Assembly: GCA_015152555.1 (NCBI GenBank)
Contig: SUTS01000014.1
Location: 1 to 63,652 of the forward strand
Reading direction: 5' to 3'
Source of the DNA: Cyanobacteria bacterium SIG26
GTDB lineage: Bacteria; Cyanobacteriota; Vampirovibrionia; Gastranaerophilales; Gastranaerophilaceae
DNA length: 63,652 bases
Below, one piece after another: positions 18,144 to 27,750 of the stretch. A model generated the notes under the pieces. That model worked only from the letters and a program-made list of their open reading frames with translations. It did no database searches and was not told the origin of the DNA. The position numbers were made by a program, and so were the translations under genes. How positions within the stretch are numbered: position 1 is the stretch's first letter; every line of letters starts with the position of its first letter.

Positions 18144-18383
18144 CTACTCAGCTTCTGCAGCCATAAATTCTTGTCTTGCTTCTTCAATAGCTTCTGTTAA
18201 TAAATCTAATTGATCAGGGCTGAAAGTTACACCTTTTTTTGTAGGTAACCAAGTTGCACCCTCATCTGTTGTGTAAAATATTCTCATATTTAAATAACTT
18301 CTACCCTTATATTCACTAACAGAAATTTGTAACTGTTCTGTATCTGATCTTTCTATTGTTGCTAATATTTTTGCATCTGCCAT
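18144..18383 (-). CDS. PC4/p15-family transcriptional coactivator-like protein (79 aa)
   Basis: The start at ATG 18383 is set by the AAAGGAG SD upstream (the frame is open farther). The product is one PC4-type ssDNA-binding domain: ISVSEYKGRSYLNMRIFYTTD followed by a Trp-containing strand (GATWLPTKKGVTF) and the C-terminal helix SPDQLDLLTEAIEEA. Bacterial PC4-like proteins (YdbC type) bind single-stranded DNA or RNA as dimers. It precedes priA by 35 bp, so it may share its transcript, which would fit a ssDNA role. Confidence 0.75.
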   Translation of the reverse strand: MADAKILATIERSDTEQLQISVSEYKGRSYLNMRIFYTTDEGATWLPTKKGVTFSPDQLDLLTEAIEEARQEFMAAEAE

Positions 18384-18568
18384 TTCTTCTACTCTCCTTT
18401 TAAATTTGTGCAAATAAATCTTATCATAAAGCCAATTAAGTCGCAATAAATCTTATAAAGATTTTTACAAGTATATAAACTTTATATATCTTCACATTTT
18501 ATCAGTTTCGCGCAATTTTCTAATCTTAAAAATTTTTATATAAATGAAGTATATGAGGAGATGTGATT

Positions 18569-18751
18569 ATGCCAGAAATTAATGTATGTTTATTCGATTT
18601 GTACTACTTGTTTAAATTATTTCCATTTTGGGAGAATGATTTAGATCAAGACATTGAAGATTACGAAACAAAAACACAAGAAGACATGGCACAAATTCGG
18701 GTTAATTTATTCTCCGAATTTGGATACGAAAAAGACAAAGCTTTCATTTAG
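18569..18751 (+). CDS. small hypothetical protein (60 aa)
   Basis: ATG 18569 follows a strong GAGGAG SD (~18555-18560). The product MPEINVCLFDLYYLFKLFPFWENDLDQDIEDYE... has a hydrophobic, aromatic first 20 residues and an acidic, helical second half. No family recognised. It is a single-gene unit, followed at once by a hairpin terminator (18761-18786), which supports its being expressed. Confidence 0.55.
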   Translation: MPEINVCLFDLYYLFKLFPFWENDLDQDIEDYETKTQEDMAQIRVNLFSEFGYEKDKAFI

Positions 18752-18760
18752 CAAAAAGAA

Positions 18761-18790
18761 AAGACGGGTCATTCTTGACCTGTCTTATTT
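18761..18790 (+). terminator. intrinsic terminator after the 60-aa gene
   Basis: Arms 18761-18771 and 18776-18786 (AAGACGGGTCA / TGACCTGTCTT, one G-U pair) with a TTCT loop and a T-rich tail. It lies 9 bp past the stop at 18751. Confidence 0.7.
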
Positions 18791-18821
18791 ATTAGACTCA
18801 ATTAATATAACTTATGTTTAC

Positions 18822-19361
18822 TTAATGCTTTGCCTCTGTTTTTAAAACATCATTAATCAATGTGATAAATGCACCTACTACCGCACCGGTTGTTACAAAG
18901 AATCCGGTTGGTCTGATGTGTTTTGTTACCAAATTATATGCACTAATACATTGTTTTGTAGTATCTTTCACAGCTTTTGAAGATTCTCGGCATAGACCCC
19001 TAAAATCCGCCGCTGCCAATTTATCTATTTTTGTAAGATCAACAATTGCTTTACGAATTGAACCAAGTTTAACATGTTCACCCTCTTTCAATCCGTCGAA
19101 CAATTTAACAAATCTATCTTCAGCAAGAGAAAGATTTTCTTTTGATTTTAATGTTTCCAAATATTTTTCTGTTCTGAAGTTGTATGCATTTTTCTGGCTA
19201 TGAATTTTACCCATAACTTTTACATACTCATCACATTTTTTTTCTTCAGGAGTTAAAGGAAGTACATACTTCCCGGCAAGACCTGCCGCCGCCCCGATAG
19301 TTGCGCCTTGTGCTAAAGTCCATACAACATTTTGTCTGTTATTTATTGCTTCTACTTTCAT
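18822..19361 (-). CDS. hypothetical membrane protein (179 aa)
   Basis: Start at ATG 19361 after a GGAAAGGGG SD. Two hydrophobic Gly/Ala-rich segments lie near the ends: ~14-33 (LAQGATIGAAAGLAGKYVLPL) and ~152-172 (GFFVTTGAVVGAFITLINDVL). A ~115-residue charged helical region lies between them. This layout suggests a hairpin-like anchoring at both ends. The opening MKVEAINNRQNVVW resembles other unknowns here. No family recognised, and the 160-bp upstream gap before the next gene shows nothing else definable. Confidence 0.65.
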   Translation of the reverse strand: MKVEAINNRQNVVWTLAQGATIGAAAGLAGKYVLPLTPEEKKCDEYVKVMGKIHSQKNAYNFRTEKYLETLKSKENLSLAEDRFVKLFDGLKEGEHVKLGSIRKAIVDLTKIDKLAAADFRGLCRESSKAVKDTTKQCISAYNLVTKHIRPTGFFVTTGAVVGAFITLINDVLKTEAKH

Positions 19362-19521
19362 CTTTACACCCCTTTCCTTTGGGCTACCAATGAATACACA
19401 CGCCAAGCATTAAACTTGACTCTTGCTATAGAAGAACTTGCACTTAAATATTTTTTCCGTGTTCTAAACACATCCAAAACTGAGTAATCAAATTCTCATT
19501 TTTACGCATTATACATTAAAA

Positions 19522-20562
19522 TTATTTTTTTGTCAACACCCTAATAACATTTAATAAAATCATTACACCAACAAGGGCCAATGTTAAAAAGAAATCGTAT
19601 TTTATAGCATTATGACTAGCAAACAAACACGCTAATCCACCGGCTAAAATCGCAACAGTCGTAATAATTACAACAGTTGTTTTTTGTGAAAAACCGGCAT
19701 GTAATAACTTATGATGTATATGTTCAGCATCGGCAACAAATGGAGATTTACCTTTACTGATACGCCTTAAACTTGCATAAGTTATATCAATAATAGGAAC
19801 AGCGAGGACAACAAAAGGTAACAAAATCGCTAAAGTCGCAACTTTCATAACCCCTGTAATTGAAATTGTAGCCAATAAAAAGCCCGAAAATAAAGCACCG
19901 CTGTCACCCATAAATATTTTTGCAGGATTAAAATTAAATGTTAAAAACGCCAACATTGAACCTGCCAAAATAAAACCAATCAATGCACTAATAGGATTAG
20001 CAGGGGTTAAAGTTATTGCAAGAATGGCCAAAGTTATTGCGTTTACCGTAATAACAGAACCTGCCAAACCATCAACGCCATCGATAAAATTAACCGCATT
20101 AGAAATACCAACAATCCACAACATTGTTATTGGATAAGATATCCACCATGCCAGCTCAACCCCACCAAAAAATGGTAGACTATCGATTTGTACACCTAAT
20201 AAATATACAATTGTTGCTATAGAAACTTGTACGACCAATTTAAATTTTGCCCCAAGCCCATACACATCATCAATTAACCCTAGCAAAAACATCAAAGAGC
20301 TACCTAAAAGGATTCCAGATAACAATTTGCCGTATGGATAATAACTCATTAAAACCAAGCATAAAAAAGTGAGCATTGTACTGGCCCAAATCGCTACACC
20401 GCCAATCCTTGAAATCGGTTTGGTATGGATTTTTCTCTCATTAGGGACATCAACCAGTCCTTCTTTTTTTGAAAAACTTATAACCATAGGTACCAAAAAT
20501 ACCCCTAAAATATAGGCTATTATTGTTCCTAAAATATGAGCTTGTGGTAACTTAATAATAAT
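19522..20562 (-). CDS. undecaprenyl-phosphate GlcNAc-1-phosphate transferase family (WecA/TagO/MraY-like)
   Basis: A polytopic glycosyltransferase-4 family enzyme that links a sugar-1-phosphate to undecaprenyl phosphate, the first step of a cell-surface polymer. Motifs: VDVPNERKIHTKPISRIGG, the DD-type LGLIDDVYGLGAKFK, NFIDGVDGLAGS, FMGDSGALFSGF and the cytosolic AEHIHHKLLHAGFS. The first canonical start codons (TTG 20496, ATG 20487) would delete the first membrane helix. The reading frame continues upstream through a good helix (AHILGTIIAYILGVFLVP) to four ATT codons placed 4-13 bases after a strong AAGGAG SD. I therefore place the start at ATT 20562; this is inference. The SD overlaps the glyA stop. 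Confidence 0.88.
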   Translation of the reverse strand: MIIKLPQAHILGTIIAYILGVFLVPMVISFSKKEGLVDVPNERKIHTKPISRIGGVAIWASTMLTFLCLVLMSYYPYGKLLSGILLGSSLMFLLGLIDDVYGLGAKFKLVVQVSIATIVYLLGVQIDSLPFFGGVELAWWISYPITMLWIVGISNAVNFIDGVDGLAGSVITVNAITLAILAITLTPANPISALIGFILAGSMLAFLTFNFNPAKIFMGDSGALFSGFLLATISITGVMKVATLAILLPFVVLAVPIIDITYASLRRISKGKSPFVADAEHIHHKLLHAGFSQKTTVVIITTVAILAGGLACLFASHNAIKYDFFLTLALVGVMILLNVIRVLTKK

Positions 20563-20569
20563 AATTTTG

Positions 20570-20575
20570 CTCCTT
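20570..20575 (-). promoter_or_regulatory. ribosome binding site of the WecA-like gene
   Basis: AAGGAG on the minus strand, directly after the glyA stop codon (20577-20579). No ATG, GTG or TTG exists in any frame at usable distance downstream; in-frame ATT codons lie 4, 7, 10 and 13 bases away. This site decides the start of the 19522-20562 gene. Confidence 0.7.
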
Positions 20576-20576
20576 A

Positions 20577-21815
20577 TTAATCATATAATGGGTGTTTTTC
20601 ACATAATTTAAGCGATCTTTCCCTTAAATTTTTCAAGCCCAATTCATTATCTGATGAAAATACTGCGGATGCAATAATTTTTGCAACTTCAACCATATCT
20701 TCTTCTTTAAATCCACGAGTGGTTACTGCAGGTGTTCCAAGTCTAATACCTGATGTTACAAACGGACTTTGAGGATCATTTGGAACAGTATTTTTGTTAG
20801 CGGTAATCCCAACTTTTTCAAGAACGTTTGCCATATCCTTACCGGTTTTACCGGTTTTTCTCAAATCTAATGTCATTAAATGATTTTCGGTCATACCACC
20901 TACAATATCCATACCTTCATCCATCAAACCTTGCGCCAAAGCCTTAGCATTTTTTACAATTTGTTGTGCATATTCTTTAAACTCAGGTTTTGATGCCTCA
21001 AGTAGAGCAACAGCTTTACCGGCAATAATATGCTCTAAAGGACCACCTTGTAATCCTGGGAAAACTGCCTTATCAATAGCAGCTGCAAATTCTTCTTTAC
21101 ACATAATAATACCGCCGCGAGGGCCTCTTAAAGATTTGTGAGTTGTTGTTGTGACAAAATCACAATACGGAGCAGGCGATGGATGAACCCCCGCAGCCAC
21201 AAGCCCCGCAATATGAGCGATATCAGCTAATAACAACGCTCCGACTTCATCTGCAATTTCTTTAAACTTTTTAAAATCTATTATTTTTGAATAATTACTT
21301 GCACCACAAATTATCAATTTTGGTTTATGTTCAAGAGCCATTTGGCGTACGTTTTCATAATCAATTTCACCATATTCATTGATACCATAACTTTTTACAT
21401 CAAAATACAAACCTGAAAAATTAACAGGAGAACCGTGAGAAAGGTGACCACCATTTGACAAATCCATACTCAAAACTCTATCCCCAGGTTTCATTGTAGC
21501 CATAAATACTGCCATATTAGCTTGAGCACCACTATGAGGTTGAACGTTTGCATGGTCCATACCAAAAAGTTCACACGCTCTTTTCTGTGCTATAGATTCG
21601 ATGACATCAATATGTTCGCAGCCATTATAATATCTTTTATTTGGCTTACCCTCAGCATATTTATTTGTCAAAATACTTCCACAAGCTTCCATTACTGCCT
21701 CTGATGTAAAGTTTTCACTTGCAATAAGTTCAATATTATCTTGCTGTCTTTTAAGCTCTAACTCAATCTGCTCAGCAACTTCAGGATCAACCTTTTTTAT
21801 ATTTTCTAAATTCAT
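20577..21815 (-). CDS. glyA: serine hydroxymethyltransferase
   Basis: PLP enzyme interconverting serine + THF with glycine + methylene-THF, the main one-carbon source. The PLP-lysine motif [14 protein letters not shown] is intact, as are [10 protein letters not shown] near the N-terminus, [20 protein letters not shown] and [19 protein letters not shown]. The start at ATG 21815 follows AAAGGGAG and gives 412 aa, the normal length; the open frame is longer. It lies 61 bp after nagZ, and the WecA-like gene follows with its SD overlapping the glyA stop. Confidence 0.97.
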   Translation of the reverse strand: MNLENIKKVDPEVAEQIELELKRQQDNIELIASENFTSEAVMEACGSILTNKYAEGKPNKRYYNGCEHIDVIESIAQKRACELFGMDHANVQPHSGAQANMAVFMATMKPGDRVLSMDLSNGGHLSHGSPVNFSGLYFDVKSYGINEYGEIDYENVRQMALEHKPKLIICGASNYSKIIDFKKFKEIADEVGALLLADIAHIAGLVAAGVHPSPAPYCDFVTTTTHKSLRGPRGGIIMCKEEFAAAIDKAVFPGLQGGPLEHIIAGKAVALLEASKPEFKEYAQQIVKNAKALAQGLMDEGMDIVGGMTENHLMTLDLRKTGKTGKDMANVLEKVGITANKNTVPNDPQSPFVTSGIRLGTPAVTTRGFKEEDMVEVAKIIASAVFSSDNELGLKNLRERSLKLCEKHPLYD

Positions 21816-21876
21816 GACACATTCTCCCTTTGTTTCTATTATATGTTCTAAAGGTTTTTGCGCAAGTTTGTAAACA

Positions 21877-22848
21877 TTAACCAAATTGAAACTCTTTTAA
21901 TCGACAGATTTTTTTATATGATTTTTCAATATTTAATTTTAAAGCTTCATCATCTTTTGCTAATTCACATACTCGCTCTATTATATTAATAACATCCACT
22001 CCTGAATTTCTATATATAAACATATTAACCCCGGCTTTAATTGCCATAACACAAGCCTCGAGCTGTCCAAAATTTTCAACACCTTTCATAATCATATCAT
22101 CAGTAATTATGACACCCTCAAAACCCAAATTTTGCGTCAAATAATTAATTGCATTTTTACTAAGAGAGGTTGGTATTTCTTCAGTATCAAAACAAGAACA
22201 ATGCAAATGCGCAACCATAACCATTTTTGCACCATTTTCAATTGCGGACTTGAAAGGCTTAATATGAACCATCTCCATTTCTTCTAATGACAAATTAATC
22301 ATAGGTAACGTTAAATGACTATCAGCATCCGCGTCACCATGCCCAGGAAAATGTTTTACACAAGGAATAATCCCATTTTTCATATAAGTCGCAGAAACAA
22401 TTTTTTCCGCACGGATTACATCATCAACTTTAGATGAAAAAGCCCTTTCACCAATAATCGGATTATCCGGATTTGTATTAACATCAATACAAGGAGCAAA
22501 ATTTAAGTTAATCCCGTAACCAAGCAATTCTTTAGCTATTTCTGAAGTTTGTTGCTCCAAAAATCCTAACCCTTTTTCAAATGCATATTTTGCTGATAGA
22601 TATTTTTTACCACCATGTATATTTTCTGTTCGTTCTACTCTACCACCTTCTTGATCTATTGATAAAAACGGCGGAATTATTGCAGTATTTTTGATTTTTT
22701 CAATTAATGCCGCAAATTGCTCTGGCGTTTGGATATCTTTTGTAAAAAATATAACACCACCCAAACCATCCTCTAAAGCGGTCTTATACCCACCACCATC
22801 AGTACCTAAAATAAACATTTGGTAAACTTTTTGTCTTAAATCAAACAA
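21877..22848 (-). CDS. nagZ: beta-N-acetylhexosaminidase, glycoside hydrolase family 3 (NagZ-type)
   Basis: Cleaves terminal beta-GlcNAc, in NagZ from muropeptides during cell-wall recycling. The family motifs are clear: [32 protein letters not shown] (the His/Asp acid-base loop) and [12 protein letters not shown] with the nucleophile Asp. No signal peptide, so cytosolic, as expected for NagZ. Two TTG starts are possible; I prefer 22848 because AAAGGA lies 7 bases upstream, whereas TTG 22884 has no SD. This start lies four bases inside the end of the preceding gene, so translation is coupled. About 323 aa, typical of single-domain NagZ. Confidence 0.9.
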   Translation of the reverse strand: MFDLRQKVYQMFILGTDGGGYKTALEDGLGGVIFFTKDIQTPEQFAALIEKIKNTAIIPPFLSIDQEGGRVERTENIHGGKKYLSAKYAFEKGLGFLEQQTSEIAKELLGYGINLNFAPCIDVNTNPDNPIIGERAFSSKVDDVIRAEKIVSATYMKNGIIPCVKHFPGHGDADADSHLTLPMINLSLEEMEMVHIKPFKSAIENGAKMVMVAHLHCSCFDTEEIPTSLSKNAINYLTQNLGFEGVIITDDMIMKGVENFGQLEACVMAIKAGVNMFIYRNSGVDVINIIERVCELAKDDEALKLNIEKSYKKICRLKEFQFG

Positions 22849-22852
22849 ACTC

Positions 22853-23449
22853 TTATCCTTTATATGCCAATCCAAAAACTTCAAATAAATCTAATAAATT
22901 CCCGCTTTTTACGACTTCTTGAATTTTAGTATAAATTTTTTCAGCATCTTCTTTTGCCGGAACAGAAATACTCGCCGGTAAGATTATGTCATTTGAGGTT
23001 CTTGTTGTAGTAAAACCTTTATTTAAAGTAATAAACTCTTTATACAACTCAACAACTTTTACATGTTCAGAATTGATTTCATAATTTTGTCCAAGATAAT
23101 ATTTTGCATCTTTTCTCAACTGCTCAAAATACTCTATAGAAAAATCTGCTTCTTCAACAGTTTCAGCTTCATCATACTCCCCGCCCAAACAAGGATTTCC
23201 CTCAATTTTCACATCGCCTTCAGATTTTAAATACGCAGCCCACAATAAACTGCCTAAACAAAATCCCACATTACCGTCAACCATTTTCAAAATCTTTGGA
23301 TAAACCATCTTGAATTGCATCTTTTTTTGTCCAAGATTTCGATACTGACTTAAATTCAAATATATATATTCTAAATTGATTGATAAAATCGTTGTATGTT
23401 GCGCATACCCAGGATCAAATAAATAAACTTTTTCATTAATTTCTGACAT
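22853..23449 (-). CDS. hypothetical protein (198 aa)
   Basis: Start at ATG 23449 after AGAGGT SD. Soluble, mixed alpha/beta, moderately acidic, no signal peptide. It opens MSEINEKVYLFDPGYAQHTTILSINLEYIYLN. No family recognised. It precedes nagZ, which begins at its very end, so the two are co-translated and may be functionally tied (wall recycling or its regulation), but there is no sequence evidence of function. It is divergent from comF with ~95 bp between. Confidence 0.6.
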   Translation of the reverse strand: MSEINEKVYLFDPGYAQHTTILSINLEYIYLNLSQYRNLGQKKMQFKMVYPKILKMVDGNVGFCLGSLLWAAYLKSEGDVKIEGNPCLGGEYDEAETVEEADFSIEYFEQLRKDAKYYLGQNYEINSEHVKVVELYKEFITLNKGFTTTRTSNDIILPASISVPAKEDAEKIYTKIQEVVKSGNLLDLFEVFGLAYKG

Positions 23450-23543
23450 TTTTACCTCTTTTCTGTTTGTTTGAAATTTTATCATATTTCTTGTTTTTTA
23501 ACTAAATTTTTACAAACGCTTAATTATATGGTAAATTTTGATT

Positions 23544-24191
23544 ATGAAAAAGTTTTTTGAAAACCTATTAGATTGGATTTATAAAAAGAAATGCTATTTT
23601 TGCAAATCATCAAAAGAATCGGTGAGAATGTGCTCACAATGTTTTGATGAACTTGATTTTTTGCCCGTCAAAATAAACAGAAAAATATATAACTCAGAAA
23701 TATATTGTGCAGGTATTTATAACAAAAACCTTCAAAAAATGATTAGGGGACTAAAATATCACAGGCAAAGCGACCTTGCATACTACCAAGCAAAATTTAT
23801 GTATCAATACTGGGAAAGATTAAATATTGAAGGAGATTTTCAAATAATCCCCGTGCCGATTTATCCAAAACGTAAAAAACAACGTAAATACAACCACATG
23901 GATTTAATCGCCGAAGAATTTGCACAAATGACAGGATATGAAGTTAATACAAATCTTATTAAACGTATTAAAGATACAAAGCCACAATATAAATTAAACA
24001 AAGCCCAAAGAATGCTTAACCTTTCAAAAGCATTTGAAGTAGATAAATCAGCATATATTGAAGATAAAAAAGTTTTAATAATTGATGACATTTGTACAAC
24101 AGGCTCAACGTTTGAAGAAATGATAAAAGAATTAAACAACGTCGGGATTTACGATATAGTATGTTTTGCTACAACAACACCATTTAATTAA
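23544..24191 (+). CDS. comF: ComF-family amidophosphoribosyltransferase-like protein
   Basis: 215 aa starting at ATG 23544. An N-terminal zinc finger (CYFCKSS...MCSQCF, residues ~16-35) is followed by a phosphoribosyltransferase domain with the PRPP loop VLIIDDICTTGST (~177-189) and the preceding PVPIYPKRKKQRKYNHM region. ComF proteins take part in DNA uptake for natural transformation, probably on the cytosolic side with the uptake machinery. The window also contains comM and a pseudopilin, other competence-linked genes, though not in one operon. A 105-aa unknown follows at 15 bp. Confidence 0.92.
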   Translation: MKKFFENLLDWIYKKKCYFCKSSKESVRMCSQCFDELDFLPVKINRKIYNSEIYCAGIYNKNLQKMIRGLKYHRQSDLAYYQAKFMYQYWERLNIEGDFQIIPVPIYPKRKKQRKYNHMDLIAEEFAQMTGYEVNTNLIKRIKDTKPQYKLNKAQRMLNLSKAFEVDKSAYIEDKKVLIIDDICTTGSTFEEMIKELNNVGIYDIVCFATTTPFN

Positions 24192-24205
24192 ATTCAGAGG
24201 ATAAA

Positions 24206-24523
24206 ATGATACTTGCCGAATATTCAAAATATCTACAACAACATAACGACCAACTTTTGAGGCGTGAAACAACTCCTCTAAAACTTTTACATAAATGGTT
24301 AGAAACTGTGATTAACAAAAACCCCAAAAGTAACACTGAAAAAATAGTACACAAAGAAATTTCTTATTTTAAAAACGAAAATGGCGATTATTTGATTGTC
24401 GGCAACTCAGATAGCGGTAGGATTTTAGTTAATGCACTCGTAAACTTTGCCAAAAGTTATGATAATTACAACCACGCAAAATGGCTAGAAATGACGGAAA
24501 AAGCTTTAAATAATTCAAATTAA
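24206..24523 (+). CDS. hypothetical protein (105 aa)
   Basis: ATG 24206 with an AGAGGA SD, 14 bp after comF, so probably in its operon. Soluble, helix-rich, mildly basic: ILAEYSKYLQQHNDQLLRRE, then LLHKWLETVINKNP and a strand-like ENGDYLIVGNS segment. No cysteine, signal or membrane segment. No family recognised. After its stop the gene-free repeat spacer begins. Confidence 0.6.
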   Translation: MILAEYSKYLQQHNDQLLRRETTPLKLLHKWLETVINKNPKSNTEKIVHKEISYFKNENGDYLIVGNSDSGRILVNALVNFAKSYDNYNHAKWLEMTEKALNNSN

Positions 24524-24589
24524 AAGCAGAGATTGTATCCCCACTTTTAATATTATATATAACATCATAAAGCAATTAAACTATTTAAA

Positions 24590-24614
24590 GATCCTGAATC
24601 AAGTTCAGGATGAC
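24590..24614 (+). repeat. REP-like palindromic repeat, copy 1
   Basis: Contains the inverted repeat ATCCTGAA (24591-24598) / TTCAGGAT (24604-24611) followed by GAC. It matches copy 2 except one base (AAG/TAG in the loop). This type of dispersed intergenic palindrome is common in bacterial chromosomes. Confidence 0.75.
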
Positions 24615-24811
24615 TGATATAAGTAGAACGGGGTGACACAATACTCCCTTCCCTGGATGGTGCAAAATGAACAGGCGAGGTACGAGCCTTGTGAACTTGT
24701 ATACCGAGGCGCAGCCGAGTGTTGGAAGGGGTGGGGATGGGGTGACCCAAATGTTTCCCTCTCCTAGGAAAAGACCAGGATGAAGGGTCGGTGTTAATAA
24801 CAAACTTAATA

Positions 24812-24836
24812 GATCCTGAATCTAGTTCAGGATGAC
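24812..24836 (+). repeat. REP-like palindromic repeat, copy 2
   Basis: Same orientation as copy 1, 222 bp away. The arms ATCCTGAA / TTCAGGAT are identical; only the loop differs by one base. Confidence 0.75.
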
Positions 24837-25139
24837 ATGATATGTGTTGGGTGGGGTGAATCATATCGACCCCTCTCTTGAATTTCTAAACTCGCATGCT
24901 CATTAAGAAACCCTTTTCTCTCCCAAGGAGAGATAGAGGGAGTAAATGTATTTGGCATCAATAACCTCCGCAAAACCATCATCCTGAAAATGACATATGT
25001 GAAAGAAAATGAGATACTGTTTGACATATCTCATAATTGCTATATTACCCCCTCATGTTAACCCTATGTAAAGATTTCGCCATAAAAAATATGTTTGTGT
25101 TATACTAGTATCAAGGAGTATAGACTGGAGGGAAGAGTA

Positions 25140-27701
25140 TTGACTCAGCAAAATATGTTTGATCACGGAAAAATTGTTTCCGTTAATATAAGAGAAGAAA
25201 TGAAACGCTCATACATCGACTATGCGATGAGTGTAATTGTAGGTCGTGCATTACCGGATGTTCGAGATGGGTTAAAACCCGTACACAGACGTATTTTATA
25301 CGCAATGAACGAGCTTGGAATGTATCCGGATAAACCATTTAAGAAATGTGCTCGTATTGTTGGTGAAGTACTAGGTAAATATCACCCACACGGCGACAGT
25401 TCTGTATATGAAGCACTTGTTCGTATGGCACAAGACTTTTCAACAAGATACTTAATGGTTGATGGTCATGGTAACTTTGGTTCTGTTGACGGTGACGGAG
25501 CAGCTGCGATGCGTTATACAGAAGCACGTATGCACAAAATTACACAATCAATGTTGGCTGATATTGATTGCGAAACAGTTGAATTTGAACCAAACTTCGA
25601 CGGTTCATTACAAGAACCTTCAGTTTTACCTGTAAGGCTTCCGATGTTGTTGTTAAACGGTGTTTCCGGGATTGCGGTTGGTATGGCTACAAATATCCCG
25701 CCACACAACCTTTGCGAAATTGTTGACGGAACAATCGCTTTAATTGACAATCCTAAAATCACAGTCGCAGAACTTATGGAACATATTAAAGGTCCTGATT
25801 TCCCAACAGCTGCAACGATTATCGGATTAAACGATATCAAACAAGCTTACGAAACAGGTCGTGGTTCTATTAAAATGTCCGCAGTTGCCGGATTTGAAGA
25901 AATCGCCGGTGGCGGAGGTCGTCAATCAAGAACAGCGATTGTTGTTACAGAAATTCCATACCAAGTAAACAAAGCTCAATTAATCGAAAAAATTGCAGAG
26001 CTTGTTAAAGACCAAAGAATCAACGGTATTTCAGATATTCGTGACGAATCCGACCGTGAGGGTATGAGAATTGTTATCGAATTAAAACGTGATGCAAAAC
26101 CTGATGTTGTTAAAAATAACTTATTCAAATACACGCAACTTGCAACAACATTCGGGGTTAATATGGTTGCATTATGTGGTAAACAACCTCGTTTAATGAA
26201 CTTATACGAAGTATTAAACGAATTTGTTGAACACAGAATTGAAATTGTAACAAGAAGAACCATCTTTTTCTTGAAAAAAGCTAAAATTAGAGCACATATC
26301 TTAGCAGGTTTAATCATTGCATTAGGTTCTATTGATGAAGTAATTGAACTTATCAAAAAATCTAAAACAACTGATGATGCTCGCGAAGGTTTGATGAGCA
26401 GATTTGGCTTAGATGTTGACCAATCAAACGCAATCTTAGAAATGCAATTAAGACGTTTGACAGGCTTAGAACAAGACAAAGTTAAAGCTGAATATGATGA
26501 ATTATTAAAGAAAATTGCAGAATACGAAGCTATTTTGGCTAGCCGTGCAAAGATCTTAGATATCATCAAAGCTGAATTATTAGAAGATAAAGAAAAATAC
26601 GGTGACGACAGAAAAACTCAAATTCTACCTGAACAAGGTGAAGTTACCATTGAAGATTTGACACCAAACACTCCAATGGCAGTATTTATTACTCACCAAG
26701 GTTACTTAAAACGAATTTCTCTTGACACATTTGAACGTCAAAATAGAGCAACTCGTGGCAAATCAGGAATGAAAACTAAAGAGGATGATGATATTCAACA
26801 CTTCTTCACAGCAATGATGCATGATAAAGTGTTGTTCTTCTCATCAAAAGGTACTGTATACAGCTTGAACGTATATGACTTCCCAGAAGGCGGACGTCAA
26901 GCAAAAGGCTTACCAATCGTAAACGTATTACCAATTGATCAAGACGAAAAAATCACTGCAGTAGTTCCTGTAAGTTCATTCTCTAAAGAATTGAATTTAA
27001 TAATGTTAACTAAAAAAGGTAATATCAAACGTATTGAACTTGATAATTTCTCAAACATCAGACGTAACGGCATTATTGCAATCGGGCTTGACGAAGGAGA
27101 CAGCTTGAACTGGGTAAAACTTGCAACTGCAAAAGATGAAATTATTATCGGAACATCTTGCGGTATGGCAATCAGATTCCCAATCCAAGATTTAAGACCT
27201 TTAGGACGAAGCGCAAGAGGAGTAATTTCTATGAAATTACGTACAGGCGACGAAATTGTTGGTTGCGATATCGTTCCGCAAGATTACGATGCAGATTTAC
27301 TTGTAGTAACTTCAGACGGTTTTGGAAAACGTACAAAATTATCAGAATTCAGAACTCAAAACAGAGGCGGAATTGGCTTGATTGCAACTAAGTTCAAGAC
27401 ATCAGCATCTAGACTTGTTGCACTTACTATCGTAAGGGATTCTGATGATATTATGATGGTGACAGCAGCAGGCGTTGTAACAAGATTAAACGCAGGTTCA
27501 ATCTCACAACAAGGACGACCTGCAACAGGGGTTAGAGCACAAAACTTGAACGATAACGATACAGTTTGTTCAGTTAACAAAATCATCAACCCTGATGAAG
27601 ATGATGTAACTATTAAAATTGCACCTGCGGAAAGCTCTGCTCCTGAAGTAGATATCCAACAAACTAGCTTGCTTGATAATACAACATCAACAGAAAGCTA
27701 G
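25140..27701 (+). CDS. gyrA: DNA gyrase subunit A (type IIA topoisomerase A subunit)
   Basis: Breaks and rejoins DNA to introduce negative supercoils with GyrB. The catalytic Tyr is Y126 in [11 protein letters not shown]. The flanking winged-helix region ([42 protein letters not shown]) is standard, followed by the tower, coiled coil and six-bladed C-terminal domain. I start at TTG 25140, seven bases after GGAGGGA; an ATG at 25158 is the alternative. The blade-1 'GyrA box' position reads [10 protein letters not shown] rather than QRRGGKG, with QNRGGIG in a later blade. So the box is degenerate and a ParC-like assignment cannot be fully excluded. A perfect terminator follows. Confidence 0.94.
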   Translation: MTQQNMFDHGKIVSVNIREEMKRSYIDYAMSVIVGRALPDVRDGLKPVHRRILYAMNELGMYPDKPFKKCARIVGEVLGKYHPHGDSSVYEALVRMAQDFSTRYLMVDGHGNFGSVDGDGAAAMRYTEARMHKITQSMLADIDCETVEFEPNFDGSLQEPSVLPVRLPMLLLNGVSGIAVGMATNIPPHNLCEIVDGTIALIDNPKITVAELMEHIKGPDFPTAATIIGLNDIKQAYETGRGSIKMSAVAGFEEIAGGGGRQSRTAIVVTEIPYQVNKAQLIEKIAELVKDQRINGISDIRDESDREGMRIVIELKRDAKPDVVKNNLFKYTQLATTFGVNMVALCGKQPRLMNLYEVLNEFVEHRIEIVTRRTIFFLKKAKIRAHILAGLIIALGSIDEVIELIKKSKTTDDAREGLMSRFGLDVDQSNAILEMQLRRLTGLEQDKVKAEYDELLKKIAEYEAILASRAKILDIIKAELLEDKEKYGDDRKTQILPEQGEVTIEDLTPNTPMAVFITHQGYLKRISLDTFERQNRATRGKSGMKTKEDDDIQHFFTAMMHDKVLFFSSKGTVYSLNVYDFPEGGRQAKGLPIVNVLPIDQDEKITAVVPVSSFSKELNLIMLTKKGNIKRIELDNFSNIRRNGIIAIGLDEGDSLNWVKLATAKDEIIIGTSCGMAIRFPIQDLRPLGRSARGVISMKLRTGDEIVGCDIVPQDYDADLLVVTSDGFGKRTKLSEFRTQNRGGIGLIATKFKTSASRLVALTIVRDSDDIMMVTAAGVVTRLNAGSISQQGRPATGVRAQNLNDNDTVCSVNKIINPDEDDVTIKIAPAESSAPEVDIQQTSLLDNTTSTES

Positions 27702-27722
27702 AATTAAATAAATAATATTATT

Positions 27723-27750
27723 AAGCGAGATATAATTATCTCGCTTTTTT
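27723..27750 (+). terminator. intrinsic terminator after gyrA
   Basis: Perfect 10-bp arms 27723-27732 (AAGCGAGATA) and 27737-27746 with loop TAAT and six T's. It overlaps the last codons of the converging lgt gene and may also slow its transcription. Confidence 0.92.

Larger units (their letters stand above)
24524..25139. other. gene-free, repeat-bearing spacer before gyrA
   Basis: About 600 bp without a supportable gene. It holds two direct copies of a 25-bp hairpin repeat (24590-24614 and 24812-24836). Between them (24620-24800) the base composition is visibly G/C-richer than the surrounding genes (GGAAGGGGTGGGGATGGGGTG). A hairpin TCTCTCC/GGAGAGA lies at 24917-24933, with an ACATTTACTCCC motif (minus, 24938-24949) and TATTACCCCCTCATG near 25043. 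ORFs across it translate the repeats and lack SDs, so I do not call them. The end contains the gyrA -10-like TATACT at 25101-25106. Confidence 0.75.

Noticed and set aside
24200..24600. tRNA or structural RNA genes in the gaps
   Set aside because: No cloverleaf-like sequence with a CCA-adjacent acceptor or TTCRA loop could be found here or in the other gaps inspected.
24565..25027. Minus-strand ORFs across the repeat spacer before gyrA
   Set aside because: They translate palindromic repeats (HPELDSGS-type peptides), have no SD, overlap each other in several frames and match no family.
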